Part shown: one piece after another, positions 53,419 to 60,724 of the stretch
Numbering within the stretch: the stretch's first letter is position 1
Layout of the letters: the number at the start of each line of letters is the position of its first letter
DNA from: an uncultured Eubacteriales bacterium
Lineage (GTDB): Bacteria; Bacillota; Clostridia; Oscillospirales; Oscillospiraceae
Length of the DNA: 64,000 nucleotides
NCBI GenBank assembly: GCA_900545805.1
Contig: URAL01000001.1
Span: 1 to 64,000 of the forward strand
Reading direction: 5' to 3'
Notes under the pieces: model-generated
The model's input: the letters and a program-made list of their open reading frames with translations, nothing else
Database searches by the model: none
What the model was told of the DNA's origin: nothing
Program-made: the position numbers and the translations under genes

Positions 53419-54093
53419 ATGAAAAACACAAAGAGAATACTTGCGCTCGTTCTGGCGCTCACTATGGTTTTTGCTCTGTGCGCCTGCACGAGCGATGACG
53501 ACGTAAAGGGCAAGACAGATCCCGGCGTCGCCGAGACAGCAGCCCCCGAAAAGGAGCTTGAGCTCGGCAATATCAGCGGCGGCAAATACGAAAACGCCTA
53601 TTTCGGCTTCGGCTGCGAGCTCGACGAGCAGTGGACCTATGCCACCGAGGATCAGCTTCTGAGTATGGTGCAGGCCACGGCCGATCTCGTAGACGATGAA
53701 AACTTCAAGGATGAGCTTCTGAAGGCCGACATGTTCTATGACATGATGACTTATTTCTACGACGGCGTCACAAACATGAACGTCATAGTTCAGAACATCG
53801 GCGCGGCGTACGGCGCACTGCTCGACGAGGACGCGATAGCCGAGCAGACCGCAGAGGTCATGCCGGAGCAGCTCGCGGCGGCTTCCATGGACGTTCAGTC
53901 CTGCGAGCAGGTAGTCGTCGAGTTTGCCGGGGCAGATCACGCCGGCATACTCATCCACAGCACGATAAACGGCAGCGATGTGTATCAGCTTCAGGCCTTC
54001 GTCAAGGCCGGCAAATATGTAGCCATAATCACCATATCCTCCCCGCTTGAGGATAACATCGACGCGATGCTCGGATTCTTCTATGCGGTATAA
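53419..54093 (+). CDS. Putative lipoprotein of unknown function
   Basis: 224 residues. Signal peptide with lipobox FALCAC (Cys about 22), then an acidic soluble domain starting KYENAYFGFGCELDEQWTYA, a form also seen in clostridial lipoproteins that measure or bind surface ligands. I do not recognise the family. ATG follows a GGAGG site. Third gene of the hemZ operon and followed by a strong terminator. Confidence 0.75.
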   Translation: MKNTKRILALVLALTMVFALCACTSDDDVKGKTDPGVAETAAPEKELELGNISGGKYENAYFGFGCELDEQWTYATEDQLLSMVQATADLVDDENFKDELLKADMFYDMMTYFYDGVTNMNVIVQNIGAAYGALLDEDAIAEQTAEVMPEQLAAASMDVQSCEQVVVEFAGADHAGILIHSTINGSDVYQLQAFVKAGKYVAIITISSPLEDNIDAMLGFFYAV

Positions 54094-54095
54094 GC

Positions 54096-54129
54096 AAAAC
54101 AGCTCAGACCGTTTGGTCTGAGCTGTTTT
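54096..54129 (+). terminator. Terminator of the hemZ operon
   Basis: 15-bp stem AAAACAGCTCAGACC with a GTTT loop; overlaps the space before the convergent rsmG stop. Confidence 0.92.
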
Positions 54130-54137
54130 AATGCTTT

Positions 54138-54839
54138 TTACAGCGGCTGCTTTTTTATCTGCGCCCATTTGCGCGGGTATTTCGGGTGCGTGGGCTTTAT
54201 TTTTTCTATTATAACGGCGGCGTGGCTTATACCTGTTCCCGGTATCGAATAGTGCACCGTTTCCTTAAGCCTGCCTCCGAGAAGGTGCATGGCGTTTTCG
54301 GCCTCATCGACCTCCTGTGCACAGTCGGGACCCTTCATGGCTATAAACAGCCCCCCGACGCGCAGATACGGCAGGCACAGCTCGCAGAGCGTGCCGAGGC
54401 GTGCAACAGCGCGTGAGACGGCAATGTCGTAAGCGGCTCTGCGCTCCTCTGATATCTCCTCGGCGCGCACATGTACACACTGTACATTCTCAAGCTTAAG
54501 CCTTGCACATAGCTCGCTTAAAAAATCAATGCGCTTATTGAGGCTGTCGAGCAGCGTTATGTCCATGTCCGGCTGCACGATTTTAAGCACCATTCCCGGG
54601 AACCCGGCGCCCGTTCCGACGTCAATTACCTTTTTATCTGCAAAATCGCAGACCGTCAAAAGCGCCGCGCAGTCGAGAAAATGCAGACGCGCAACATCCT
54701 CTGCACCGCTTATTGCGGTGAGATTCATGACGCGGTTGCGCTCCTCAAGATATTCATAATACGTTTTAAGCCTGCCGACCGCTTCGGCATCGGGCATAAT
54801 ACCGAGCGCGGCAAAGCCGTCGTTTAAAATCTTATCCAT
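54138..54839 (-). CDS. rsmG: 16S rRNA (guanine-527-N7) methyltransferase
   Basis: 233 residues; SAM-binding VIDVGTGAGFPGMVLKI and VSRAVARLGTL with DPDxSxx-like loops of RsmG (GidB). ATG 54839 follows CGGAGC, only 15 nt after a terminator hairpin of the upstream hydrolase gene, so its expression depends on read-through or an upstream promoter. Confidence 0.94.
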   Translation of the reverse strand: MDKILNDGFAALGIMPDAEAVGRLKTYYEYLEERNRVMNLTAISGAEDVARLHFLDCAALLTVCDFADKKVIDVGTGAGFPGMVLKIVQPDMDITLLDSLNKRIDFLSELCARLKLENVQCVHVRAEEISEERRAAYDIAVSRAVARLGTLCELCLPYLRVGGLFIAMKGPDCAQEVDEAENAMHLLGGRLKETVHYSIPGTGISHAAVIIEKIKPTHPKYPRKWAQIKKQPL

Positions 54840-54853
54840 AAAAGCTCCGAAGA

Positions 54854-54885
54854 AAAATGAGTCGGGCAGCTGCCCGACTCATTTT
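54854..54885 (-). terminator. Terminator of the SleB-like gene, ahead of rsmG
   Basis: Perfect 32-nt palindrome AAAATGAGTCGGGCAG and its mirror, with TTTTT on the minus strand. Confidence 0.88.
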
Positions 54886-54909
54886 AGCACATTCGTTTTT
54901 GTTTATCAA

Positions 54910-55752
54910 TCAGATAAAGAAATTGTGGTCGCCGATCTGTCCGAGCCATGTCGTTTCGATCATGCCGCTGCCCCAGTATCGTCCAACCTGGAAAAACAGC
55001 GCATCGCCGACGGTATTGTAGCCCTCCAGGACGAGCTTTGCGCACACTACGCTTATGTCATACGGCTCACCGTATATGGTGCCCGCATATACGACGCTGA
55101 ACTGACCCGGCTGGAAGATAACATCCTTTATCGTCTCGCCGAAGCGTGCATCGCCCGCGCGGTTGAGGATAACATTTCCTACTCCGATCTGACCCGCAAC
55201 GGGCTGGTTGCCGGACTCCCATGTGATGATCCTGCTCATCCAGTAGAGATCATCCTCGTTGTAATACTCATCCCCGCTTTGGAGGATCTGTTCGTCTGCC
55301 GTGCTGAAATTAATAGCTCCGAGCTCTTCATCCTGCGTAACATCCAGCGTGAATATCTTCGCCAGGGCCTCGCTCGGGATGATGAAAGAGCCGTCAACCT
55401 CCATATAGCCGTCAGGAAGATAGAGGTATCTGCCGTTTGCGCACAGATATTCGTCCTCAAAGCCGGCCTCGATCGTTATGCCGGCAACCTCGACGGTCAG
55501 TTTATTTATCTCTTTGTCATAGTTGACATCGGCGTTGTAGCCAAGGACCGCGCAGGCGGCTTCAAGCGAAACGTAGGATTCGTCGCCTATCATATAGCCG
55601 CGGCAGGAAAGCAGTCCGTCGACATATACCGGAGTTTCGGTATAGCTTACGCCGTTGTCAGTTTCCTCAGCCAGCGCAGAGCCGCAGAGGAAAACGCACA
55701 GCAGACAGATAACGAACACGAGTGCAAAACTATACTTTTTCAGTTTACTCAT
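54910..55752 (-). CDS. SleB-type cell-wall hydrolase with copper-amine-oxidase-like N-domain
   Basis: 280 residues. Signal peptide about 1-29; residues 35-155 form the copper-amine-oxidase N-terminal-like wall-binding domain (CRGYMIGDESYVSLEAACAVLGYNAD as marker, cited in parts); residues 165-280 the Hydrolase_2 (SleB) domain with the catalytic Glu in ITWESGNQP and GQIGVGNVILNR. Cleaves peptidoglycan, in spore cortex lysis or in sporulation-related remodelling. ATG follows AGGAG. Its leader has a weak hairpin-plus-T run and Spo0A-box-like sites upstream. Confidence 0.87.
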   Translation of the reverse strand: MSKLKKYSFALVFVICLLCVFLCGSALAEETDNGVSYTETPVYVDGLLSCRGYMIGDESYVSLEAACAVLGYNADVNYDKEINKLTVEVAGITIEAGFEDEYLCANGRYLYLPDGYMEVDGSFIIPSEALAKIFTLDVTQDEELGAINFSTADEQILQSGDEYYNEDDLYWMSRIITWESGNQPVAGQIGVGNVILNRAGDARFGETIKDVIFQPGQFSVVYAGTIYGEPYDISVVCAKLVLEGYNTVGDALFFQVGRYWGSGMIETTWLGQIGDHNFFI

Positions 55753-55766
55753 ATAACGCTCCTGTC

Positions 55767-55853
55767 ATAAAAAATATATTCGGCAAAACACCGAATGTCG
55801 CCCTATAACTCTCAGGCATATTTATTATAGCGGAACATTTGCAATTGAGTAAA
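55767..55853 (-). promoter_or_regulatory. Promoter and possible attenuator of the SleB-like gene
   Basis: TTTACT (55848-55853), 18-nt spacer, TATAAT (55824-55829). The short leader has a hairpin ATTCGG/CCGAAT (55777-55797) followed by ATATTTTTT, a weak intrinsic terminator before the ribosome site. No known riboswitch class recognised. Confidence 0.45.
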
Positions 55854-55878
55854 TAGTTATTTTGCATAAACGAGCTTG

Positions 55879-55998
55879 TGTCGAATTGTGCATATTTCAC
55901 ATAACAACTTCAAAAACCGCAAGATTTAGAGCCTTTGTAAGCCTAAAACACATCATTTTGTGTCTTGGGCAGCTTGCACAAAAGTCGAAATTCGACAA
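55879..55998. promoter_or_regulatory. Spo0A-box-like sites in an AT-rich gap
   Basis: TGTCGAA, the core of the Spo0A box, is at 55879-55885 (plus) and 55992-55998 (minus); an AGTCGAA near-match at 55984-55990 makes an inverted pair with the latter. The whole gap from 55854 to 56106 is AT-rich and otherwise empty; no gene, tRNA or riboswitch seen. Confidence 0.4.
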
Positions 55999-56106
55999 CA
56001 ATTTCTTAAAAAACCGTAAAAATTATTACAAATATTAATCACGTGTATAACGTTATGTAAATCAATTGCGTTATGAAATAAAATTATGTAAACTAAATTG
56101 TTGTTT

Positions 56107-56349
56107 TTATATGCATTTTTTCAGTGCCTTGGATAGCTGATCGGGGCAGGAGGTTTTCTTATATCCGCAGCGTATACCCTCCAAGCGCTCCACGGCATCC
56201 TCGACCTTCATCCCCACCAGCAGCCGCGAAATACCTTGCAAATTGCCGTCACAGCCGCCTTTTACCTCCACTTTTTCGATGCGTCCGTCTTCGATATCTA
56301 TCTCAAAAAGCTGCGAGCAGACCCCCTTCGGACGATAAGTAATATGCAT
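56107..56349 (-). CDS. TSCPD domain protein (TIGR03905 family)
   Basis: 80 residues with four conserved cysteines (GVCSQLFEIDI, GGCDGN, IRCGYKKTSCPDQL); the TSCPD motif is present as TSCPD. Related to the C-terminal Zn-binding region of some ribonucleotide reductases; function of the stand-alone form unknown. ATG 56349 follows GAGGTG; the GTG two codons upstream is too close to the ribosome site. Confidence 0.85.
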   Translation of the reverse strand: MHITYRPKGVCSQLFEIDIEDGRIEKVEVKGGCDGNLQGISRLLVGMKVEDAVERLEGIRCGYKKTSCPDQLSKALKKCI

Positions 56350-56489
56350 AATCACACCTCATTTTTTGAATATTCGCGGTTTACATAATGCTGTATACAA
56401 CCGTATATAAATCATACCACAGTCCGCTCTTCAAGTACAGCATATTTTATCCCTCGCGGCAATATAATTGTCTGACGGGAGGGCTCGGT

Positions 56490-57446
56490 ATGTTGAAAAA
56501 ACTCAAAGTGATCCTTGTGGGCGGACTTGCCCTGTGCTGCCTGTATCTTTTCGCCGTGTATCTGCGCACGGACGGCGGCGAGAGCATAAAAAGCACAATA
56601 TCCTTGACGGACGACGCCGAGGAGACGGGCTATCCCACCGGCACTCCGCTTGATACGCCCGCTCCGGAGTCAAGCACCGCACCCGTGATGCCGACTATAA
56701 TACCTACCACAATATCCGGCGGTCTGTCGATCAAAAACACATCAGGCTATGATATTGATATAGATTCCGTACTGAGTGCGGGATGTCCGATACGGCTGGA
56801 GACCGGAAAGCCGCAGATACTTATAATCCACACCCATTCGAGCGAGGCCTACTCCCCTGCCGGGCTGGACAAATATGACGACCTCGGCACGAACCGCACG
56901 CTTGACCAGAACCTGAACGTTATCCGCATCGGCAAGGAGCTTGCAAAAATTTTCGAGGACTGCGGCCTTAACGTTATCCACGATACCCAGGTGTTCGACT
57001 ACCCGAGCTACACAGGCTCATATAACCGCAGCTGCGAGGCTGTCGAAAAATATCTGGCAGACTACCCGAGCATCAAGATCGTCATTGATCTGCACCGGGA
57101 CGCGCTGTGCTCGGATACGGTGACATACAAGACCACCGCCACCGAGCAGGGCGTGTGCGCAAGTCAGGTGATGCTTTTCGTCGGGAGCGACGCGAGCGGA
57201 CTCGAGCACCCGAACTGGCGGCAGAATCTGAGCCTTGCTCTCTATCTGCAAAACGCGGTATGCCAATCCTACCCCAGCCTCATGCGGCCGATAACGCTGA
57301 CAAAGTATCGCTACAATCAGCACCTCTCCCCCGGCTCTATGATAATCGAGGTCGGCAGCAACGGAAACACCCTGCAGGAGGCGCTGGCCGCGATACGGCT
57401 GTTCGGCAATGCGGCGGGGCCGGCGATAGCTGCGCTCGTCGAGTGA
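56490..57446 (+). CDS. spoIIP: Stage II sporulation protein P
   Basis: 318 residues. N-terminal membrane anchor (VILVGGLALCCLYLFAVYL), a Thr/Pro-rich spacer, and the SpoIIP amidase/endopeptidase domain with the zinc residues in IIHTHSSEAY, VIDLHRDA and the catalytic EVG near the end. Degrades peptidoglycan during engulfment with SpoIID and SpoIIM. I chose ATG 56490, after GGGAGG; upstream in-frame codons lie before the ribosome site. The spacer and its short size are normal for Clostridia. Confidence 0.88.
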   Translation: MLKKLKVILVGGLALCCLYLFAVYLRTDGGESIKSTISLTDDAEETGYPTGTPLDTPAPESSTAPVMPTIIPTTISGGLSIKNTSGYDIDIDSVLSAGCPIRLETGKPQILIIHTHSSEAYSPAGLDKYDDLGTNRTLDQNLNVIRIGKELAKIFEDCGLNVIHDTQVFDYPSYTGSYNRSCEAVEKYLADYPSIKIVIDLHRDALCSDTVTYKTTATEQGVCASQVMLFVGSDASGLEHPNWRQNLSLALYLQNAVCQSYPSLMRPITLTKYRYNQHLSPGSMIIEVGSNGNTLQEALAAIRLFGNAAGPAIAALVE

Positions 57447-57452
57447 ATATAT

Positions 57453-57468
57453 TACATTATATAATGTA
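57453..57468. promoter_or_regulatory. 16-bp palindrome overlapping a -10 box before the CBS gene
   Basis: TACATTATATAATGTA is a perfect palindrome that contains TATAAT (57460-57465). It lies 48 nt before the CBS gene. Candidate operator or simply an AT-rich promoter. Confidence 0.4.
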
Positions 57469-57515
57469 TAGGACATCCACTCGTTTGGCTATTATTAAGT
57501 CAGGAGGGATGCTGA

Positions 57516-57944
57516 ATGAAGGTATTCGATATCATGAGCGAGCACATTGTGACGGTCGGCCTCGGCGAACCTGTGGCAGCAGCGGCAAGGCTTTTAAAGC
57601 AGTATAACATCGGCGCGGTGCCGGTGTGCGACGCTCGCGGCAATCTGCGCGGAATGATAACCGACCGCGACATCGCCGTCAGGTGCGTAGCAAACGGGCT
57701 GTCGCCGGCGGAGACGAAGACCGGCGATATCATGACGCGCGGCGTTATCACGATAAACGACAACGCCTATGTCGGCGACGCGGCGCGGCTGATGGCCGAC
57801 GCGCAGATACGCAGGCTGCCGGTGTGCAGAAACGGACAGCTTGTCGGCATGCTGTCGCTTGCCGATCTTGCGCGCAGCACCGACTGCGACACCGAGGCCG
57901 CCGAAGCACTTTGCGAAATTTCGAAAAACATTCGCAGAGTGTAG
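57516..57944 (+). CDS. Tandem CBS-domain protein
   Basis: 142 residues made of two CBS motifs (MSEHIVTVGLGEPVAAAARL, NIGAVPVCD, GMITDRDIAVR; MTRGVITINDN, IRRLPVC, GMLSLADLAR). Such proteins bind adenosyl nucleotides and regulate partners. The partner is not obvious here. ATG follows GGAGGGATGCTGA. Monocistronic or loosely linked to spoIIP. Confidence 0.9.
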   Translation: MKVFDIMSEHIVTVGLGEPVAAAARLLKQYNIGAVPVCDARGNLRGMITDRDIAVRCVANGLSPAETKTGDIMTRGVITINDNAYVGDAARLMADAQIRRLPVCRNGQLVGMLSLADLARSTDCDTEAAEALCEISKNIRRV

Positions 57945-58063
57945 CGTATGCTACAGTTGCAAGCTTTCAACCCTATTATAATGAATACAGAAAGACGGAA
58001 CACGTCATTCATTATTAAAATCAAAGCATAAAGTGTATTTATTATTTTAGGAGGTAAATTATT

Positions 58064-58630
58064 ATGGCAAAATGGGTATGCCCCGTATGTGGTTACGTTC
58101 ATGAAGGCGACACTCCCCCGGAGAAGTGCCCCATCTGCAATGTCCCCGGCAGCAAGTTCATCAAGCAGTCCGAGGAGAAGTCCTGGGCAGCTGAGCATAT
58201 AGTCGGCGTCGGCAAGAGCTTCGGCGCAGACGTTCCCGAAAGCGTCCGCGAGGAGATCATCAGCGGCCTGCGCGCAAACTTCGAGGGCGAGTGCTCCGAG
58301 GTCGGCATGTACCTGGCAATGGCTCGCGTCGCTCACCGTGAAGGCTATCCCGAGATCGGCCTTTACTGGGAGAAGGCAGCTTACGAGGAGGCAGAGCATG
58401 CTGCAAAGTTCGCAGAGCTCCTCGGCGAGGTTATCACCGATTCGACCAAGAAGAACCTTGAGATGCGCGTCGATGCCGAAAACGGCGCGACCGCCGGCAA
58501 GTTCGAGCTTGCAAAGCTCGCAAAGCAGTATAACCTCGATGCTATCCACGACACCGTCCACGAGATGGCCCGCGACGAGGCCCGCCACGGCAAGGCCTTC
58601 GAAGGCCTGCTGGCAAGATACTTTAAGTAA
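58064..58630 (+). CDS. Reverse rubrerythrin (rubredoxin domain first)
   Basis: 188 residues. An N-terminal rubredoxin domain (CPVCGYVHEGD, CPICN) precedes the ferritin-like diiron domain (EGECSEVGMYL, AAYEEAEHAAKF, HEMARDEARHG). This order is reversed from ordinary rubrerythrin and marks the clostridial NADH peroxidase/oxidase branch, which reduces peroxide and oxygen in anaerobes. ATG follows AGGAGG. Strong terminator follows; the promoter is not clear. Confidence 0.92.
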   Translation: MAKWVCPVCGYVHEGDTPPEKCPICNVPGSKFIKQSEEKSWAAEHIVGVGKSFGADVPESVREEIISGLRANFEGECSEVGMYLAMARVAHREGYPEIGLYWEKAAYEEAEHAAKFAELLGEVITDSTKKNLEMRVDAENGATAGKFELAKLAKQYNLDAIHDTVHEMARDEARHGKAFEGLLARYFK

Positions 58631-58643
58631 GAAGCAAAATTTT

Positions 58644-58671
58644 AAGGGGAAGCTGATATCAGCTTCCCCTT
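58644..58671 (+). terminator. Terminator of the reverse rubrerythrin gene
   Basis: AAGGGGAAGCTGAT / ATCAGCTTCCCCTT palindrome followed by a T run. Confidence 0.9.
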
Positions 58672-58677
58672 TGTTTT

Positions 58678-59247
58678 TTATGCTTTTGCGGGTACAACAG
58701 TGCCCGTTATTTCGACTATTTCCCAATCATAATCCATCATTTTTTCATGCATATATCCATCATTATCAGGGTAATCATTGGGATAAATTGACATTCTTGA
58801 GTAACCTTTTCCGGCAGTATCGCATTTTACAGTTATAGGCATGTCTATCATCCCTGCTTCTATCCATTCCCAGTTACTGTTCTGACCTACTGTTTGATAT
58901 GTGCCATTGATTTTTACGGTAACAGTAAGGTCTTTAAAATTATAGTCTTGCGAAACGGCTGCAACGTTGACAAACGGGTGCACACATTTATACACATAAA
59001 GTGTTGTGCAGTTTAAGCCGGGAAGTGAGATACCTTTTCCATTGTTTATAGAGCTTACATTAAGTACATCATCTTCCTCACCTTTTTCGAACGGTGCACC
59101 CCAATCCGGTGGCTCAATAAACACTTTAACTTCTAAGTATTCAGAATAATTATCAAGCGTAACCTCAACGCCTTTATCTTCTCCACCGCAGGCGCACAGC
59201 GGCAACACCATAAGCAATGACAAAACAAACGCTAATATTCTCTTCAT
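58678..59247 (-). CDS. Putative lipoprotein of unknown function
   Basis: 189 residues; lipobox LPLCAC (Cys about 20), then an exported domain with no family I recognise. AT-richer than neighbours. Its ATG overlaps the stop of the small upstream gene (ATGA), so they are coupled and share one promoter under the RHH palindrome. Confidence 0.7.
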   Translation of the reverse strand: MKRILAFVLSLLMVLPLCACGGEDKGVEVTLDNYSEYLEVKVFIEPPDWGAPFEKGEEDDVLNVSSINNGKGISLPGLNCTTLYVYKCVHPFVNVAAVSQDYNFKDLTVTVKINGTYQTVGQNSNWEWIEAGMIDMPITVKCDTAGKGYSRMSIYPNDYPDNDGYMHEKMMDYDWEIVEITGTVVPAKA

Positions 59248-59486
59248 TTTCCTACCTCTTTCTTTAATATAACTGTTTTTTCAATCACCGGTTTCTCTTC
59301 AACGCCTACTATGACATAACCTTTTTCTTTGGCACGAGCTGCAAGGGCTGAGCCGGTTTTTAAATAGCTCTGATTTTTTGGCAGCGGTGCGCCGGTTTGT
59401 TCCTCGTACTCTTTTGCTGTCAAGCAAAAGTCAACGCCTTGATCAAACAAATAATCAAGACCGTCAAGTTTTGGTCTCTTTCCCAT
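59244..59486 (-). CDS. Small protein of unknown function
   Basis: 80 residues, highly charged, mostly Lys/Glu, no membrane segment. I recognise no domain. The MGKRPKLDGLDYLF start and the EEKPVIEKTVI end give little. ATG 59486 is 5 nt from AGGAG; ATG 59489 is too close. First gene of a two-gene unit with the lipoprotein, divergent from a ribbon-helix-helix regulator. Confidence 0.6.
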   Translation of the reverse strand: MGKRPKLDGLDYLFDQGVDFCLTAKEYEEQTGAPLPKNQSYLKTGSALAARAKEKGYVIVGVEEKPVIEKTVILKKEVGK

Positions 59487-59503
59487 CATCTCTCCTCTTT
59501 CTT

Positions 59504-59544
59504 ATTATAATTTTATAGTGTTTATAACACTATAAAATTATAAT
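59504..59544. promoter_or_regulatory. 41-bp perfect palindrome, probable RHH operator
   Basis: Arms of 19 bp (59504-59522 and 59526-59544; ATTATAATTTTATAGTGTT and its complement) with a TAT spacer. It covers the -10 box and start point of the minus-strand promoter for the small gene and lipoprotein. Symmetric design suits a dimeric or tetrameric ribbon-helix-helix repressor. Confidence 0.75.
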
Positions 59545-59566
59545 ATACACAAACTACTTCTGTCAA
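59537..59566 (-). promoter_or_regulatory. Promoter of the small gene-lipoprotein unit
   Basis: TTGACA (59561-59566), 18-nt spacer, TATAAT (59537-59542). Confidence 0.8.
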
Positions 59567-59597
59567 GTTAAACTACAAATATAAATGAGGTGTGCAT

Positions 59598-59792
59598 ATG
59601 GCAGAAGAAATCAAAATAACAAAGAAATCAGCCCGAAAGGGAGACGATGGCTACAAGGTCGTATCAGTGCGCATGAAGGATGAGACTGTTGATAAGCTGG
59701 ATGACCTTTCGGCAAAAACAAACCGCTCGCGCAACGAGCTTATAAACATTCTGATCGAATCGGCTATCAATATCGTAAAAATCGAAGAATGA
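59598..59792 (+). CDS. Ribbon-helix-helix (CopG/Arc-type) regulator
   Basis: 64 residues. A basic arm, then the strand VVSVRMKDETVDKLDDL and the helix pair ...SRNELINILIESAINI, the RHH DNA-binding fold. ATG 59598 follows GAGGTG. The 41-bp palindrome just upstream is its likely operator. Such small regulators are also antitoxins, but I see no toxin of a known family next to it. Confidence 0.82.
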   Translation: MAEEIKITKKSARKGDDGYKVVSVRMKDETVDKLDDLSAKTNRSRNELINILIESAINIVKIEE

Positions 59793-59810
59793 GCAAAATT
59801 GTTTAATGAC

Positions 59811-59837
59811 AAAAGGAGCGGATATGCCGCTCCTTTT
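59811..59837 (+). terminator. Terminator of the RHH gene
   Basis: AAAAGGAGCGG/CCGCTCCTTTT, an 11-bp stem. Confidence 0.85.
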
Positions 59838-59910
59838 CTATTTCCATTTCAAGATAATTTGTGCTATACTGACATCAGGATATGTAATATTAAAGCATTG
59901 GAGGTATAGC

Positions 59911-60672
59911 ATGGATAAGCAACCCTGTCTGCCCGTAAAAATAACGGCAAAAAAGTGGGCCGACAAATTGCAGGACGGCTCGGTCTTCATGCGTTCGCTG
60001 CACGACTTCGGTTCATGGAGCGCAATAAAGCATCATAACAGCGGCAACGGACAGATGAAGGACGGAGTTCAGGGCGATATCGGCGAGGGTATAGTCAGGC
60101 GCGTCGATCCCAAGGTAGGAGATGAGTTTTTCAACAGCTTTGATCCCGAGCTGCGGTCTGTAATGAAGGATATGTTCTACATTGAAGAGAACATATTTCA
60201 ATTCTGCAAAATATACTGTATGTACGGTCTGACGTATTTAATCGATGAACGGAGATTTGAACAGCCCGACGAGCGTCTGCGCGAATTTGGCGACAGCGCG
60301 GTCATCATTTATGACCCAAATGAGTTTTTAAACCGCGTTCTGCATGCACTCTATAATAAGTATGGCGACAACTGCAATTTCAAGCTGGATGAGGTTCACT
60401 ATTACCCACCCGATTACTACGGCGAGCTTGACGAGTTCTGCAAGCATGACAGCTATGCGTGGCAGAACGAAATGCGCATGAGGGTAGCCCTGCTGGACGA
60501 GAATGAAACAATAACAGATGCCGACGGGCGCGTCAGAAAACACCTTATCCAGGACATCTCCCCTATCACGCTTGATATCGGCTCGATAAGAGATATTTCC
60601 GTTCAGATATCTGTAGACGATCTTATAGCCCTGCGTCTGCCGGATATCATAAAGCCGCCGGTTGAAGATTAG
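59911..60672 (+). CDS. Uncharacterised cytoplasmic protein
   Basis: 253 residues, no signal peptide or membrane segment. Conserved-looking features: KWADKLQDGSVFMRSLHDFG at the start, WQNEMRMRVALLDENE and a YYPPDYYGELDEFCKH stretch. I do not recognise the family. ATG 59911 follows GGAGG. Monocistronic between two terminators. Position in an AT-rich accessory island suggests a mobile or defence-like origin, unproven. Confidence 0.6.
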   Translation: MDKQPCLPVKITAKKWADKLQDGSVFMRSLHDFGSWSAIKHHNSGNGQMKDGVQGDIGEGIVRRVDPKVGDEFFNSFDPELRSVMKDMFYIEENIFQFCKIYCMYGLTYLIDERRFEQPDERLREFGDSAVIIYDPNEFLNRVLHALYNKYGDNCNFKLDEVHYYPPDYYGELDEFCKHDSYAWQNEMRMRVALLDENETITDADGRVRKHLIQDISPITLDIGSIRDISVQISVDDLIALRLPDIIKPPVED

Positions 60673-60696
60673 TTTTTGTTGCTTTATAGCAATAGA

Positions 60697-60724
60697 AAAA
60701 AAGACGCCCGAGGGCGTCTTTTTT
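60697..60724 (+). terminator. Terminator between the uncharacterised gene and recG
   Basis: AAAAAAGACGCC/GGCGTCTTTTTT stem, T runs on both strands; serves both convergent genes. Confidence 0.92.

Noticed and set aside
55805..55822. Glycine-riboswitch-like CTCTCAGGCA motif on the plus strand
   Set aside because: The other conserved glycine aptamer parts are missing and no plus-strand gene follows; the match is likely chance.
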